From assembly GCA_037447655.1 (NCBI GenBank), contig JBBHKE010002400.1, positions 1-58,546 on the forward strand: a stretch of 58,546 nt of DNA. The letters run 5' to 3'. A program made the translations under genes and the position numbers. Origin of the DNA: Zygnema cylindricum (lineage: Eukaryota; Streptophyta; Zygnematophyceae; Zygnematales; Zygnemataceae). The notes under the pieces were generated by a model. That model searched no databases, was not told the DNA's origin, and saw only the letters and a list, made by a program, of their open reading frames with translations. Below, piece by piece: positions 48,101-58,523 of this stretch. How positions within the stretch are numbered: position 1 is the stretch's first letter; each line of letters starts with the position of its first letter.

Positions 48101-51100
48101 TTGTAGGCTTGCAAAACTGTGTCGTTAAACACCAATGCACCTGCAAATTAAACTCATACACCCACAAGAAACCTTACTCAAAAATTATTGTTTTAAACCC
48201 AAAAAGGAGCACTAAAGTCAGTCTCAAGCAAACCATAATACCAAGACAAGAAGATACTCTTTATCTCCTGAATGAGCCAAGGACACAGGTAAGAAAATCC
48301 TCTCACCATATCGCGGAGGAGTATCGGGCAAAGAATTTAGGAGGAAATAGCTCATTCCAATACTATCTGTTATGTTCTCCAGGAGCTGTACTTCGATAGA
48401 CGCTGACTTCAACTTCGGTAAATTGTCAGTTGTCACTCCAGAGACAGGCAATATTCGATTTAGAGGTGATAAAGGTTGTCCCTTAACAAACTTTGGATGA
48501 GGAGTATAGAGCTCCAGGTCGAGTCGTATAGACGGGCCGGCAGGATTAATTTGAAGTTTTAAAATAAGCATGACGAAGGCAATGATGGCCACGGGGAGAA
48601 GAATAGAATTTAAAAGAGCCTGCAAAACCATCATTCCCCAACAAGATGAGCTTAGACAGCAAGTTAAATGTTGTGACTTTTTCCTTGAACCACGACCATA
48701 GAACTTTCGTCTACATTGAGCCACCAAGTGATGTTTTTTAAAAGCATTTGTATACAAGCATTCATCCGCATTTATCCACACGCATTAATCTAACATTTAT
48801 CGACAAGCATTATTCACAAGCATTTATCTCCAAGAACTTATCTACAAATGTTTATCTACAAGCATGACTAGTGCGCAAAAACCCGGCTAATAACCAACCT
48901 TGATGTCACGCCGCGCTACAATAAAACGTTTCCGAAACATCTCCGCCCATGCACGCTGGAATGTTCGCTCTAATGCTTCCTCTCCCATGTTACTCGAAGA
49001 AGTTTCCCCGTTCCCTATTTCATTTTCCTCCTCATGCCCTAGCAACTGTGTTTCTTCCGTATCGCCATTGAACTGATTCGATTTCTTACCATCAAGCCAG
49101 GGCCGAAAACTTAGAGTAGCTTCTCGAGAAATAGCACCTAATTTCTTATTAGAAACATTACACAAAGTCGATGGAGGAGTACTTGAGACAGATGAAGCAT
49201 CAGACACGGGAGGATTAAAATCAAGAATCCCCAGATCAAAACCGTCATCGTCAACCCTGTGTTCTACGTTCAACTCTAACTCTTCGACATCTATATTACC
49301 CTCCTCTACCACTGTCAAATTAGTTGTACCATTCTTCGTGCTGACCTCCCATTCCCTCCCATTTTGCAACTTCCCATTATGCTGATTATCAACTTCTCTT
49401 AACTCTCCCGCTCTTGCCTCCCCCTCTCTTGCTTCTCCTTCTGTTGCCTGTTTCACAATAGGATGGATCACAGGGACATCTCCCTCTGCGGCAAGCTTCA
49501 AAAAAACCTCCTCCAGAGTAGTCATAGAGACTCCATAACCTCCAATCCCGAATTCCTCTTGGTGTTCTTCTAATTCCCTAAAGAGGTCTGCAAAAGCACT
49601 GCGTTCCGTAAAAGGCAGTTGGTAGGCTAATTCTCCAGCCGCAGCACTTAGAGTAACTGCCGTAGGAACATGTCGAGTCACAACAGCTGTAATAATTTCT
49701 TCGTTAAAATGGTTATTTCCATAAGTCATGGTTAAATTATAGCCCACACCATAGCGTGCCTGCATGTCCACATATGTTTCTTGAGTCATTAAATTGAATT
49801 GAATTGAATAAAATTGTATTGTATTGAATTGAATTGAGAAGAATGGAGGTTTCTGCAATTGGACTTTCCTCTTATGTTCCTCAACGGCGAAAAAAACTAT
49901 AAAGAAATATCCAATGCATACGACGGGACACATCCATGTACACCATTAACAACAGGAACAAGACCAGCATGTGGACTTGGACTGGTTGCAAAAATACAGA
50001 ATATTGACGTGGGGAGAAACAGGAATGCCTAAAAACCCCTGTAATCTCACAATAGCCCTTTCCTCATTTTCAAAGAGCTTCTCAGAACATATAAGCTCAA
50101 ACAATTTAGGCATTCAAAAAGCAACAGTCGATCACCTTGAGAAAGAGGGAAGTTCCACAAGTTCGCAAACGACCCTCACTCAAAATAGCAATACGGTCAC
50201 AAAGTAGGTCAGCTTCATCCATATAGTGTGTGGTAAGTACAATCGCCCGTCCTTTTTTGAAACTGCGAAGCAATTCCCACATCGCACGACGAGCATGTGG
50301 ATCCATTCCTGACGTGGGTTCATCAAGAAATACAACTTGGGAACCACCAATCATTGCAATTGCCACCTGTTATAAATCACAACCACAATACAACATAAGC
50401 ATAACACATACAAGATAAGCACAATTTGAAAGAAGAGCTCTACAAACTTAATCACCACCGTGAAAATACAAAGTGCTGGGTATACAATTGCGACAAGCAC
50501 ATCATTTTGACTTTGCAAAATAAGTAGTGTTGACCGTAAAGCAATAACCATTGAAGGTGAAAACAGAGTAGACAATCATCTGAACTTTCCACTTGCCATC
50601 AATTTTGGTGTATATGCGGATTTTATGATAAACCAAATCTGCAAATGAGCCTAACGAAGATCTAAAGGTGACAAATATTATGATGGTACATTCCACATAA
50701 ACTCCCCAAGCGTACCCACGATTCGAAAATACAAAAAAATCCAAATAAAGAACCAACACCGCCCATCGGTATTAAAGCATCATTCTTAATTCGAGTGTGT
50801 GTTTTTTGGACACAAAAGAATAAATTAGAAGTAATAACACTAGCCACATAGCATAATGTAATATAGCGTAGTGAATTCTAAAAAAGTGTTAGCACTAAGA
50901 ATTCACCACTTCTAATGCTGATTGCTGGTGTACCGTACGCTTAAAACACATATACTACACACAAACGATTGTTGACATAAACATAGTTTTCGCACTTTCA
51001 GGGGAATTGTGTCATCAAGAAGACTAGGTGTACCTGCAATTTCCGTTTCATGCCGCCTGAAAGGGCTCCAGCGGCTGTATGGAGTTTATCATCCAGTCCT

Positions 51101-51400
51101 AACTGAGAAACCATTGCCTTCGCTTCCCTTTCCACTTCTCCATCTTCTACCCCTTTCAGTGCCGCATAAAGCTCAAGATGTTCGAGCACAGTGAGACACC
51201 CAAAGAGTACATTTTGTTGAGGGCAGACACCGATAATTCTGCAAAAACACACACCGCAAACAGTCCTCCATTTTCAATTTTATATTTTGAACCAAAAAAA
51301 ACAAACAAAATCCTTACGTTTTTACAGCATTGCAAAGCTCCCAACAGCCTTAGAAGAGGTAACGTTATACGAGATGGCTTTGTATTTGCCAAAAAAAAAT

Positions 51401-51451
<51 letters not shown>

Positions 51452-54400
51452 CACACTGCCTGCGGTCGGAACATTAAAACAGAATATGCCTCCATATCAT
51501 TTCATCCTGCAGACTCCAATATTTTTTGGTATTTCACATGGCTGCAGGCTCCGTAGACCAAGTAACCCATGGAAACCACTTAAGCCCGACGAATGGGCCA
51601 CGGATGAATGAAAACCTGAAAATTAGCGCATTAAATCCCCTTCCTCTATTATGCCAGAAACAAATTGGTGATTTACTCGTCAGCACCGTCACCACCAGCA
51701 ATATTTCCTTGCATATTCCTACGAGCACACCAATCACTATATCAACTTCTAAATGTGCATGAATTCTGCTCAGAAAAGACTATTGCTGGGTCTGCGTATG
51801 ATTTGAGGAGGATTAACATGTGGTGTCTTGACTTCCATAAACAAGAAATATAAACACAAGAAATAGTGTCACGTTATATTCTTTATCAGCATTAGGAATT
51901 AATATCGTATCGGTTGCATAGGCGGCGAAAAGGCCTATCGAGTCTCGATATTTCGATATGTACGGTACGGAACAAAATGTACTAAAAGTACTATACTTGT
52001 AATTGTAAATGTATTTACATCCATGCACCACGTAAAGGCATGATCTGATTTTGCAGGTTCACTATCAAAAACTGGAAATGCGTCCATTTTAGTTATCTGC
52101 TAAAGTAGTTTTTATCGAAAAATTTTGTCTGTAAATTTTGATATGCGCATCAAGCCAATAATCAGATATCAGGCATCCCAATATTAACGATTATCAATTG
52201 TCTAAAAGTCGTCTTCATATGGATCCCTAGTCAACACCCTTCACACCAACAAGATTGCCAGCATATTGCTTCTTGAGAACTCACCTCCTGACAGAATCCA
52301 TATTCGAACGAATACTTCTTCCCCATATGTGACCATCTCCCCCAGTCGGACGCAGCAGTCCTGTCAACATGGAAATAGTAGTTGACTTTCCTGCTCCATT
52401 GTGACCTAATAATCCTGTAATTTGGCCCTCATATACGTCTAAAGTAATGCCAGCAACTGCCACCTTCCCTCCTGCAATTCAATAAGATCCCACATCATAG
52501 GTATCAGTCAGCCAAACTGGGTCATATCAGTATGCTAACGGCATTAAGTGTAGATTATATCAACAAACTCATAGTTGCAATACCATTAAAGTACCATTAA
52601 TCGACGTTGTTAATATATCTCATCTATCTAATGCATTCCACTATCTGATATATGGTACCAAGAAACTTTAGTTGGTTCACATTCAAAGCATAAATTGGAC
52701 AATTTCTGGGGCTAGGTGTAGACCATACTACACTCATGGTGGAGAGTAGTGCACTGCTCTGAAGAGCAAACTATCGTTGACCTCAATTATCTTTCAGAGG
52801 TATTGGACTGAATAGTACTGTAACTGTGAGATAAAAAAAGCAACCTGGGGCACACTGTGGGTTTAAAAAGCACACTCCGTGCGTATCTCCTCGGTCACAA
52901 GACACTAAGATCCTACTTTGATGAAATAAAAAGGATTTCAACGTCCCTCTCTTCCAGCCCTTTCGACCTCTCAAAGTAGAGTTCTCTCCATAAGCATTCT
53001 GCACTTAGCTAGAACCGGTATTTACACCTAGAGTGCAATAAATTACAACAGGAAAATTTCTTCCTTTTGCATGATGCACAGATTTCTTGACATTATAAAC
53101 ATAGCCATTCTCAAGCACTATATTCAGCTCATCGGAATGTGCAAGGTCTACAATTTCCGCTCTTCAGAAATCAGGGCCCAAATCCTAAATTATGTTAGAG
53201 TTTGATCTGGCAAAAGAGGTAAACAACCCCACCACCTGTCTCAAGATGTAGCTTCAACATTATCACACCACACTGTTTTTCTCCTATGCAGACCATAGTT
53301 CAGGAGTGCGGAAACACTATATCTGGTAACCATACTACACGTTTATAATACTGTATAATACGCGTATAGTATGACGTAACCACATATAGGCTTTCCAGTT
53401 GTTTTCGCTCATTTGAACTATGATGCAGACAGATGAAAAAAAATAATAATAACATACCTGCATATACTTTGCGCAAATCTTTAATTTTCACTGCTGCCCG
53501 AGGTCCCCCAGGTGCAACAGGCTCGACATCCTGTGGAAAATTTTGATCTTCTTCCTCACCCACCAGTGCCTGATATTGTACCTCCTGACTGCTTAGTTCC
53601 AGATCACCTTTCCAATATGAACGTGTGAACAGAAACCATGGTGGTTCCCTCACGCCATACTCGGATGGAAGCACTTTGTCCAGATACCTGCCACATGTCA
53701 TCCGACCTTTATGAAATTTGAGAAGCTTTATGAAAACGTTGTTTTTTTTCTGATTTACTAGGGCCTCAATCCCAATTGAAACCTTCGGATAAACTTCCAT
53801 ACTTCAGTAAAGGATCAAAAACACAACACGGCGAATTGCTATTCGTATTGATAACACTAACTATGAACTACGCATGAACGCATGGTTTTTCCCTCTGACC
53901 ACAAAATGGCATAAATAATGCCAATTATTATTTTATTAACGGTAATTCTTTAAATGATTCAAAAACAGCTCCGTCATATGGAACTGAATGAAAAATAGTA
54001 AGACAAGTATAAACCCCATGCTAATAGTTTCTTTACTTTAACAACTATAACAGTGTAGTAAACATGTTTTGGACACAGCGCGATATCCTTGAACCCCACA
54101 AAATCGACGATAAGTATAGTAAAAATCAGAAAAGCCACTCAAATGGATTTGGAAAAGTGGTTTTATAGAAACCACAGGTTGTGGAAGGAACAGATTTGTC
54201 GCAACAAAAGTCATGAGATGTGAAAAATGTCACATGTCATCTGCAATTTGTCACAGCCACACGTTTTTGCATATATGATGGAAGGGCTCTGTGACAGAGG
54301 AAGTTGTTTTGACACATGCCATCTGTACTTAATGACACGCAATCGAGATGGCACATGTCATCTCTGTATCTTGTATTTTCAGTATTTTGTCACAGATTTT

Positions 54401-57400
54401 GAAAAGCCACATGTTACCAGCACTTCACGAAACTGTTTGAGAAGCCACATGTCATCTGTATTAAATTTGAGATGCCACATGTTTTCTAAATTTTCTGACA
54501 GAATTTGAGTTGCCACTATCATCCTCACTTTATAACAAAATTTTAGAGTTCAGGCTCCTTCACTTCGCTTTTGAACAACAATCTATGCTAGGTGAACGGC
54601 AACTACAGTGCCTATCGCTATTATAGTCAATCACTCCAATTCGAGTGAGTGTTTTTTTGACCCAAAATCATAAATTAGTGTTAATAGCACTATTTTGTGA
54701 AGTGGCCCATAATGAACCACGAGGTTGAACATAATTTAGTGTAGATAACTCTAATATAGTATTAACAGTAATAATTCGCTAACTCTAATAGAGATGAGCA
54801 GTGTAACCCAGCAACACATGAATGCCATATGACAAAGAGAGAGGTTACAGCATAGTCAAAAGTGCGAAAAGAATCATGTGGTCACCGCATGATCTACAAG
54901 TATTATACGGTACAATATGCTGGGGTGAACAAATACAGAGATTCCAAGTGCAACCGCACATTCGAACTATAGGTTATAGACAGACACAACATTCTCGGCA
55001 ATTGAGCAGATGGAGCTCAACTCAACTAACAGAATTTCAGTGTCCAGACAAGTAACAAAAGTCTGTGACAGTATGTAGTTTAACTCAGGGACATTAAATA
55101 CAACTATCTCTTCGAAGGAATATTGGTTTAACTCAGCGGCATGACACACGGCAACTGCTCCTTCGAAGAAATATTCTTAACTCAGGCTATCTCTTTGAAG
55201 GAATATAGACGTCGTAGTAAACATTACAAGAACTCACCATGCAAGTATTCCATAAATAAAAAAGTCTGCGAAAAGGAGGAGGAGGATACGACCAGCTGAA
55301 AAGTCGTCATCGGCAACATTAGCCCAAGTCAAGCCTTCATTTATGCCCTCATATTGTCCCAACAAATCGACACCTGATAAGCATAAAACAAGCGGAACGA
55401 GGATGTCCTCTATTGAGTCAGAATGGCAAACAACAGAATTACGGAGCCGTTGAAAATTGTCTTAGACAACAAAGTAACGAATCAGGAGGCTTTATAACTT
55501 GTTGTATATATAATGGAATTGGTCTGTCCACCTTGTCTACTAAAAATATGGCGTTAGTGCGGCGGGAGCATGAACAATTCAGGAGGAGGAGGGAGGAATA
55601 GAAGAAGAACAACTAACCAAATGTAAAAGCGGTTGGGGGTAATAAAGCTGCAGTTGACTTCCATGGAATCGCCTGTCCACTGCTTGATCGAAAAAAAACA
55701 TAACGAGGCATGATTGCTGCAAAGTGGACAAATGGAGCCACAAATGCTCCCAATTTGGCTTTTGTGAAAAAGACAGAAATGAAAAAACCTGCAAAAAAAC
55801 AAGGAATAGTGGAATGCTTTTGTCTGGAGTTTTACAACCTTTCTGTTGAAGTTCAACGACTGTTTCCATGAAGTTTTGCAACCTTTTCAACGAGGCTCTT
55901 TAGAGGCTGATGCACATAGAACTCATTGTTACCCAAAAGTAAATGAAAGTCTCCATCACTTCTAACACAAGCTCTCTCACATCAGTTAAAGTATGTCAAT
56001 CTTACCAGGCACATAGCTCACCTAATTCAACTGGGATCCAATGGGATTCGGATAGAGATGAAGGTCTTAAATTATTAAGAGCTTAATGTGCTATATTTCT
56101 AAACAACTTCTACTGATGTAGATAGTATCGCATGGTCAAACTCGGATTGAAAATTCCCCAATAATCGGTGACCAAGATCCCACATCTGAGGTTTTCATAA
56201 GGTGACAAGCACTAATTAAAAAGCACAAATAGTACATCCACTTTATGGAGACCTAAAGCTGTTGAAGTCAAATGAAGTGAAGAACAATGAAAGTCCAATT
56301 ACAACAGCACATTGTCGACTGACTGGAGTGGAAAATCAATGAACATACCAAATGGAATAAGGGAAGAAGTGAAAGCAAAAAAGAGGAGAAAGATAAGGCT
56401 GGTGTTGCAATGCTGCAAGAAAGTCAAAGTGAGGAGCCACGCCACCAAAATCGACACAAGAAAGAATATAACCTGCAAATGCGAACTCCAACAATTTTCT
56501 CCCGTATCAGCTTTTCTCCAAAAGTCAAAGTTAGAAAAAAAACAGAAAAAATCGTAGTGAGGAGCCACGCGACCAAAAAAGAACAAGAAAGAATATAGCC
56601 TACAAATGCAAATGAGCCCCACAAATTCTCCCAAATATGATCTTTCCTCCAAAAGCCAATCTAGAGACAAACGAACAAACAAAATCTCTAACTCCAACAG
56701 ACTAATCAAGCTAGGAAACCTTACATACATTCTGAAAAATACAACGCGACCAGTAAGGAATAAGAATAGAAAAAAAAAAAAAAAACGCACCCACATATGG
56801 ACACAACGTGATTATGGGACGTACCAAATAAGTCACCAGCCAGGAGAGAGCTAAGACCCATGGTCGTAATCCCATAATAAAAAGAGTCTCACGAGCACGA
56901 GTTTCTTTTTCCTCCACAAGTGCTTTCACAAACATACCTAGTGGGTACAGTGTACTTAGACACATTACAAGCCCCATCAAGGGCCCCACCTGTCACATCC
57001 AAACGTCTCCTCTATTTCAGATGCATATAAAACTGTTAGCTCTAGTTAGACACCATAGTACCAGTACAATATGACAGTAAACTCAAGCATGATTTCTTCC
57101 TCCTTTTGATATTCAGAAATGAACTCCTCTCTCCAGCATGAAATCAGATAAAACAACAAATCAACTTTATACATGAATTCCTCCAACAACAGCCTTCGTG
57201 GATGTGGAAACGAGGGACACTGCCCACCATTTCAAAAACAGAAAAAAATTATAAGACAACTCAGCCAAGTACCAGCTTGAAACTCGTTCTATGAGTTCAG
57301 ATGCCTAATTAAACAACTGAAAATAGGCATCCTATGTTTAACACTGGCCATTATTGCCATATATCACATTTGATGGAATATGGTGATTTGATTATTTGAC

Positions 57401-58523
57401 AACTCAAAATCATCAAAAACATATGACCAAACGCAAGACTAGAAACCTGAGACGCTTCAAACGAGTCTGTCTCACCGCATCATAAAAATGGTTGTGGTTA
57501 TATTCGGGAGTAGGAAAAGGCGCTCCCCATGCTGGTTGGTTTGACTTTTGACTTCCAACACTCTCAAGAGCATACCCATTCAAGGCATCCTGCAACAAAA
57601 AAGACAATAACTTTAGGCAAAAGTAAGGTATAGAGCTATTCTGCAAGGAAATGACCTCTTTATTCTATTCCTTATGTTTCACGAAGGCATGATATCATGC
57701 CTTATTTTGCCCTCATATTTGGCTCATTTTTGCTTTTTTGCATTACTGATCCTCCAAAAACAGTTCTCATGGCACATCAAACATTCGGGTACAAAGCCGA
57801 GACATAATAACCTTACTAAGAACTAAAATGTCTTATTTTGCCTTACTTTGTCATATGTTTGCCCTTTGACCTTCAAAAAAGAGTACTGAGGGCACATCTA
57901 TCAACTCGAGTACAAAAAACAAGAGACCACGGACAATAAAAGCACGAATATGAATACAGTTATGAAGATTAACCTGTAGGCTAAGGAAGCCCGATGTATA
58001 GTACGAACGATAGTAGGTCACCAAGCCTCTAAACCACTTATGTACAATACGGTACGTGCGAGGAACAGTAGTATAATTCATTCGTAAAGTATAATCCATT
58101 ATGCCGCCATTCAAGTCCATTTGCTCCAAAACAACGACAGCCCATATATTATTTTCAGGATCATCCATAGCAGAATCTACAGCCTCCTGCACAGGAAAAA
58201 AACTTAGAGCTTTATGAAATTTATTGATTATTTAAAGTCAATTTGCCAGGACTGCAGCTCACAGATGAAACACAAAAAAAAAAAAATCTCTGATGTCAAA
58301 TGTCCTGTGAGAAAGAGGGGACAGAAAACAACGGCTTACAAGGGACGACTGCGCCAATATGAACGCTCACCTGCTCTGAAGGGAATATTCCCTGGTAAAA
58401 TTGATTAAAAAATCGATGTGTACGATTCAGATGGTCAACAAGTGCTGCGACCTCCGAGCTGTTGGGTGCAAAAGAGAGTTTGCCCAAAACTAATACATTG
58501 CCAAGCGAACGCCCAAATGCCGT
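39120..58523 (-). CDS. ABCA-subfamily (ABCA1-type) full transporter, 23 exons visible, N-terminus outside window
   Basis: A membrane ATPase of the TMD1-NBD1-TMD2-NBD2 type; relatives move lipids (family knowledge), but the substrate here is unknown. Exons 5'->3' on the minus strand: 58371-58523, 57974-58186, 57476-57589, 56825-56989, 56349-56472, 55618-55788, 55238-55373, 53458-53687, 52285-52471, 51034-51238, 50136-50366, 48899-49759, 48307-48619, 47627-48140, 46643-46892, 45648-45887, 45002-45085, 44403-44709, 43531-43726, 42739-42946, 41751-41885, 41003-41240, 39120-39436. All junctions are GT-AG and every phase closes without a stop: 1863 aa in the window. 58524 is an acceptor, so coding sequence continues to the right. 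Full-length ABCA1-type proteins are about 1900-2200 aa, so only the first cytoplasmic segment and helix are missing. Introns carry many repeats and MITEs. Confidence 0.94.
39437..40215 (-). repeat. tandem copies of the 5' edge of ABCA exon 23 (acceptor included)
   Basis: The exon-23 head (minus strand ACAG|GATATTACTTAGAAGTGAG) is repeated within the last intron. Good copies have acceptor-like AG at 39677/39678 and 39781/39782. Decayed copies lie near 39560, 39883 and 40203. Spacing is 100-125 bp, except for one gap widened by the MITE at 39977-40175. Copies differ at a few bases; the copy at 39781 would read [12 protein letters not shown] and then stop within 25 codons. Confidence 0.88.
39977..40175. 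mobile_element. Stowaway-like MITE in ABCA intron 22 (199 bp)
   Basis: Left CACTGCCCATCATTATTAGA, right TTAGCG...TGGGCGGTG inverted; the right flank is TA, the left flank GA. It is inserted into the tandem copies of the exon-23 edge. Confidence 0.85.
40685..41002 (-). repeat. tandem copies of the 3' edge of ABCA exon 22 (donor included)
   Basis: The exon-22 end (minus strand AAAGCCGTTTCGGAGACG|GTATGC) is followed by three further copies with junction positions near 40890, 40804 and 40707. The first two keep GACG|GTATGC or GACG|GTATGT, i.e. intact donor sites. Each unit (86-113 bp) also contains the first 60-70 bp of the intron with its AAAAAGAG tract. Confidence 0.9.
41395..41565. repeat. 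90-bp tandem duplication in ABCA intron 21
   Basis: GGTAAGATAAAAAACAGAGA and the following CATATTTGAAATAAATT block occur twice, about 90 bp apart. Confidence 0.85.
42351..42535. mobile_element. Stowaway-like MITE in ABCA intron 20 (185 bp)
   Basis: Left CACTGCACATAGTTATTAGA, right CTCTAATAGTGATGTCAAGTG followed by TA. The interior has the family's CTAATTCGAGAG and GGGCCATAATGGGCC blocks. Confidence 0.85.
42600..42738 (-). repeat. roughly 30-bp repeats adjacent to the exon-20 donor
   Basis: Five degenerate copies of a unit with GAAGCTTTTYTCYGGAA start right after the donor GTGAGAAGC of exon 20. They are copies of the intron's 5' end; no exon sequence is included. Confidence 0.85.
43727..44070 (-). 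repeat. duplicated fragments of the 5' edge of ABCA exon 19
   Basis: On the minus strand, exon 19 begins CCAG|GTCCTACAGTGGTAGGAGAAG and continues ATGCTGACGTGGCAGCTGAG. 43795-43830 holds CCAG|GAACCACAGTGGTGGGGAA, and 44036-44066 holds ATGCTGACGTGGCAGATGAG. These look like parts of one or two upstream duplicates of the exon head, now decayed. The first would hit a stop within about 20 codons. Confidence 0.75.
44075..44272. mobile_element. Stowaway-like MITE in ABCA intron 18 (about 198 bp)
   Basis: Left CACCCATTGCTATTAGAGTT (one deletion near the end), right CTCTAATAGTGATGGGCAGTG followed by TA. It sits at the edge of the exon-19 duplicate. Confidence 0.8.
44785..44925. repeat. degenerate GACAATTGAACAAAAAC repeats, ABCA intron 17
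   Basis: About five copies of a 17-30 bp unit between exons 17 and 18. No coding sense. Confidence 0.75.
45905..46020. repeat. TCTCAAATTATAT minisatellite next to exon 16
   Basis: Six or seven copies of a roughly 20-bp unit immediately upstream (minus sense) of exon 16, within intron 15. Confidence 0.85.
46643..48619 (-). other. ABCA extracellular loop 2 (exons 13-15), densely N-glycosylation-prone
   Basis: Exon 13 starts with the first TMD2 helix ([16 protein letters not shown]). Exons 13-15 then encode the large loop between the first and second TMD2 helices. Exon 14 alone (171 aa) has 15 N-x-S/T sequons, many as NFS or NSS. Exon 15 ends the loop and holds the next helix plus [13 protein letters not shown], the conserved coupling segment of ABCA proteins. 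Confidence 0.85.
46900..47345. repeat. roughly 40-bp minisatellite in ABCA intron 14
   Basis: About eleven degenerate copies of a unit with AAGGTAGACAAAAAGA and TTTTGAGTTTTTTAAGGA, starting about 10 bp from the exon-15 acceptor. Confidence 0.88.
48745..48870. repeat. ACAAGCATTTATC minisatellite in ABCA intron 12
   Basis: About eight copies of an 11-14 bp unit (ACAAGCATTTATCT) between exons 12 and 13. Confidence 0.85.
48899..49759 (-). other. ABCA exon 12: long acidic regulatory linker after NBD1
   Basis: A single 861-nt exon (287 aa). Its first part ends NBD1's regulatory region ([16 protein letters not shown], the motif found after each ABCA NBD). It is followed by about 160 residues rich in Glu, Asp, Asn and Gly with no predicted helix-forming membrane segment. 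It ends with a basic [12 protein letters not shown] that leads into the first helix of TMD2. This linker is probably cytoplasmic, disordered and a site of regulation (inference). Confidence 0.8.
49788..49840. repeat. (AATTG)n pentanucleotide tract beside exon 12
   Basis: About ten AATTG/AATTGT units directly upstream (minus sense) of the exon-12 acceptor at 49760. Confidence 0.92.
50757..50930. mobile_element. Stowaway-like MITE in ABCA intron 10 (174 bp)
   Basis: Left CACCGCCCATCGGTATTAAA, right TTCTAATGCTGATTGCTGGTG followed by TA. The family block TTAATTCGAGTGTGTGTTTT is present inside. Confidence 0.85.
51403..51450. repeat. (AT)n microsatellite, ABCA intron 9
   Basis: About 24 uninterrupted TA units in the 1.05-kb intron between exons 9 and 10. 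Confidence 0.97.
53827..54055. mobile_element. probable divergent Stowaway-like MITE, ABCA intron 7
   Basis: Left CACGGCGAATTGCTATTCGT then TTGATAACACTAAC; right TAACAACTATAACAGTG followed by TA. It is longer (229 bp) and more diverged than the other copies. Confidence 0.55.
54220..54515. repeat. degenerate CCACATGTCATCTGT repeats, ABCA intron 7
   Basis: About seven copies of a 40-45 bp unit centred on GCCACATGTCATCTGTA and a GTCACAGA word. It lies in the longest ABCA intron (53688-55237). The 93-codon frame over it is a repeat artefact. Confidence 0.8.
54606..54803. mobile_element. Stowaway-like MITE in ABCA intron 7 (198 bp), best-preserved short copy
   Basis: TA|CAGTGCCTATCGCTATTATA at the left and CTCTAATAGAGATGAGCAGTG|TA at the right, with TA on both sides. 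The internal blocks CCAATTCGAGTGAGTGTTTT and GTGGCCCATAATGAACCAC define the family. Confidence 0.9.
56473..56650 (-). repeat. decayed duplicate of the 5' half of ABCA exon 5
   Basis: The true acceptor and exon head (TTTGCAG|GTTATATTCTTTC, exon start 56472) are preceded 127 bp upstream by TTTGTAG|GCTATATTCTTTC (start 56599). Matching continues through GTGGCTCCTCACT. The copy has a 1-nt deletion that shifts the frame, and no matching second half, so it cannot replace exon 5. It keeps a usable-looking AG. Confidence 0.88.

Larger units (their letters stand above)
50136..53687 (-). other. ABCA domain: end of TMD1 linker and NBD1 (exons 8-11)
   Basis: Exon 8 holds the [18 protein letters not shown] segment typical before NBD1. 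Exon 9 carries Walker [10 protein letters not shown]. Exon 10 has the Q-loop [10 protein letters not shown] and signature [10 protein letters not shown]. Exon 11 has Walker [14 protein letters not shown] and the switch [10 protein letters not shown]. All catalytic elements are present, so NBD1 should bind and hydrolyse ATP. Confidence 0.93.
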
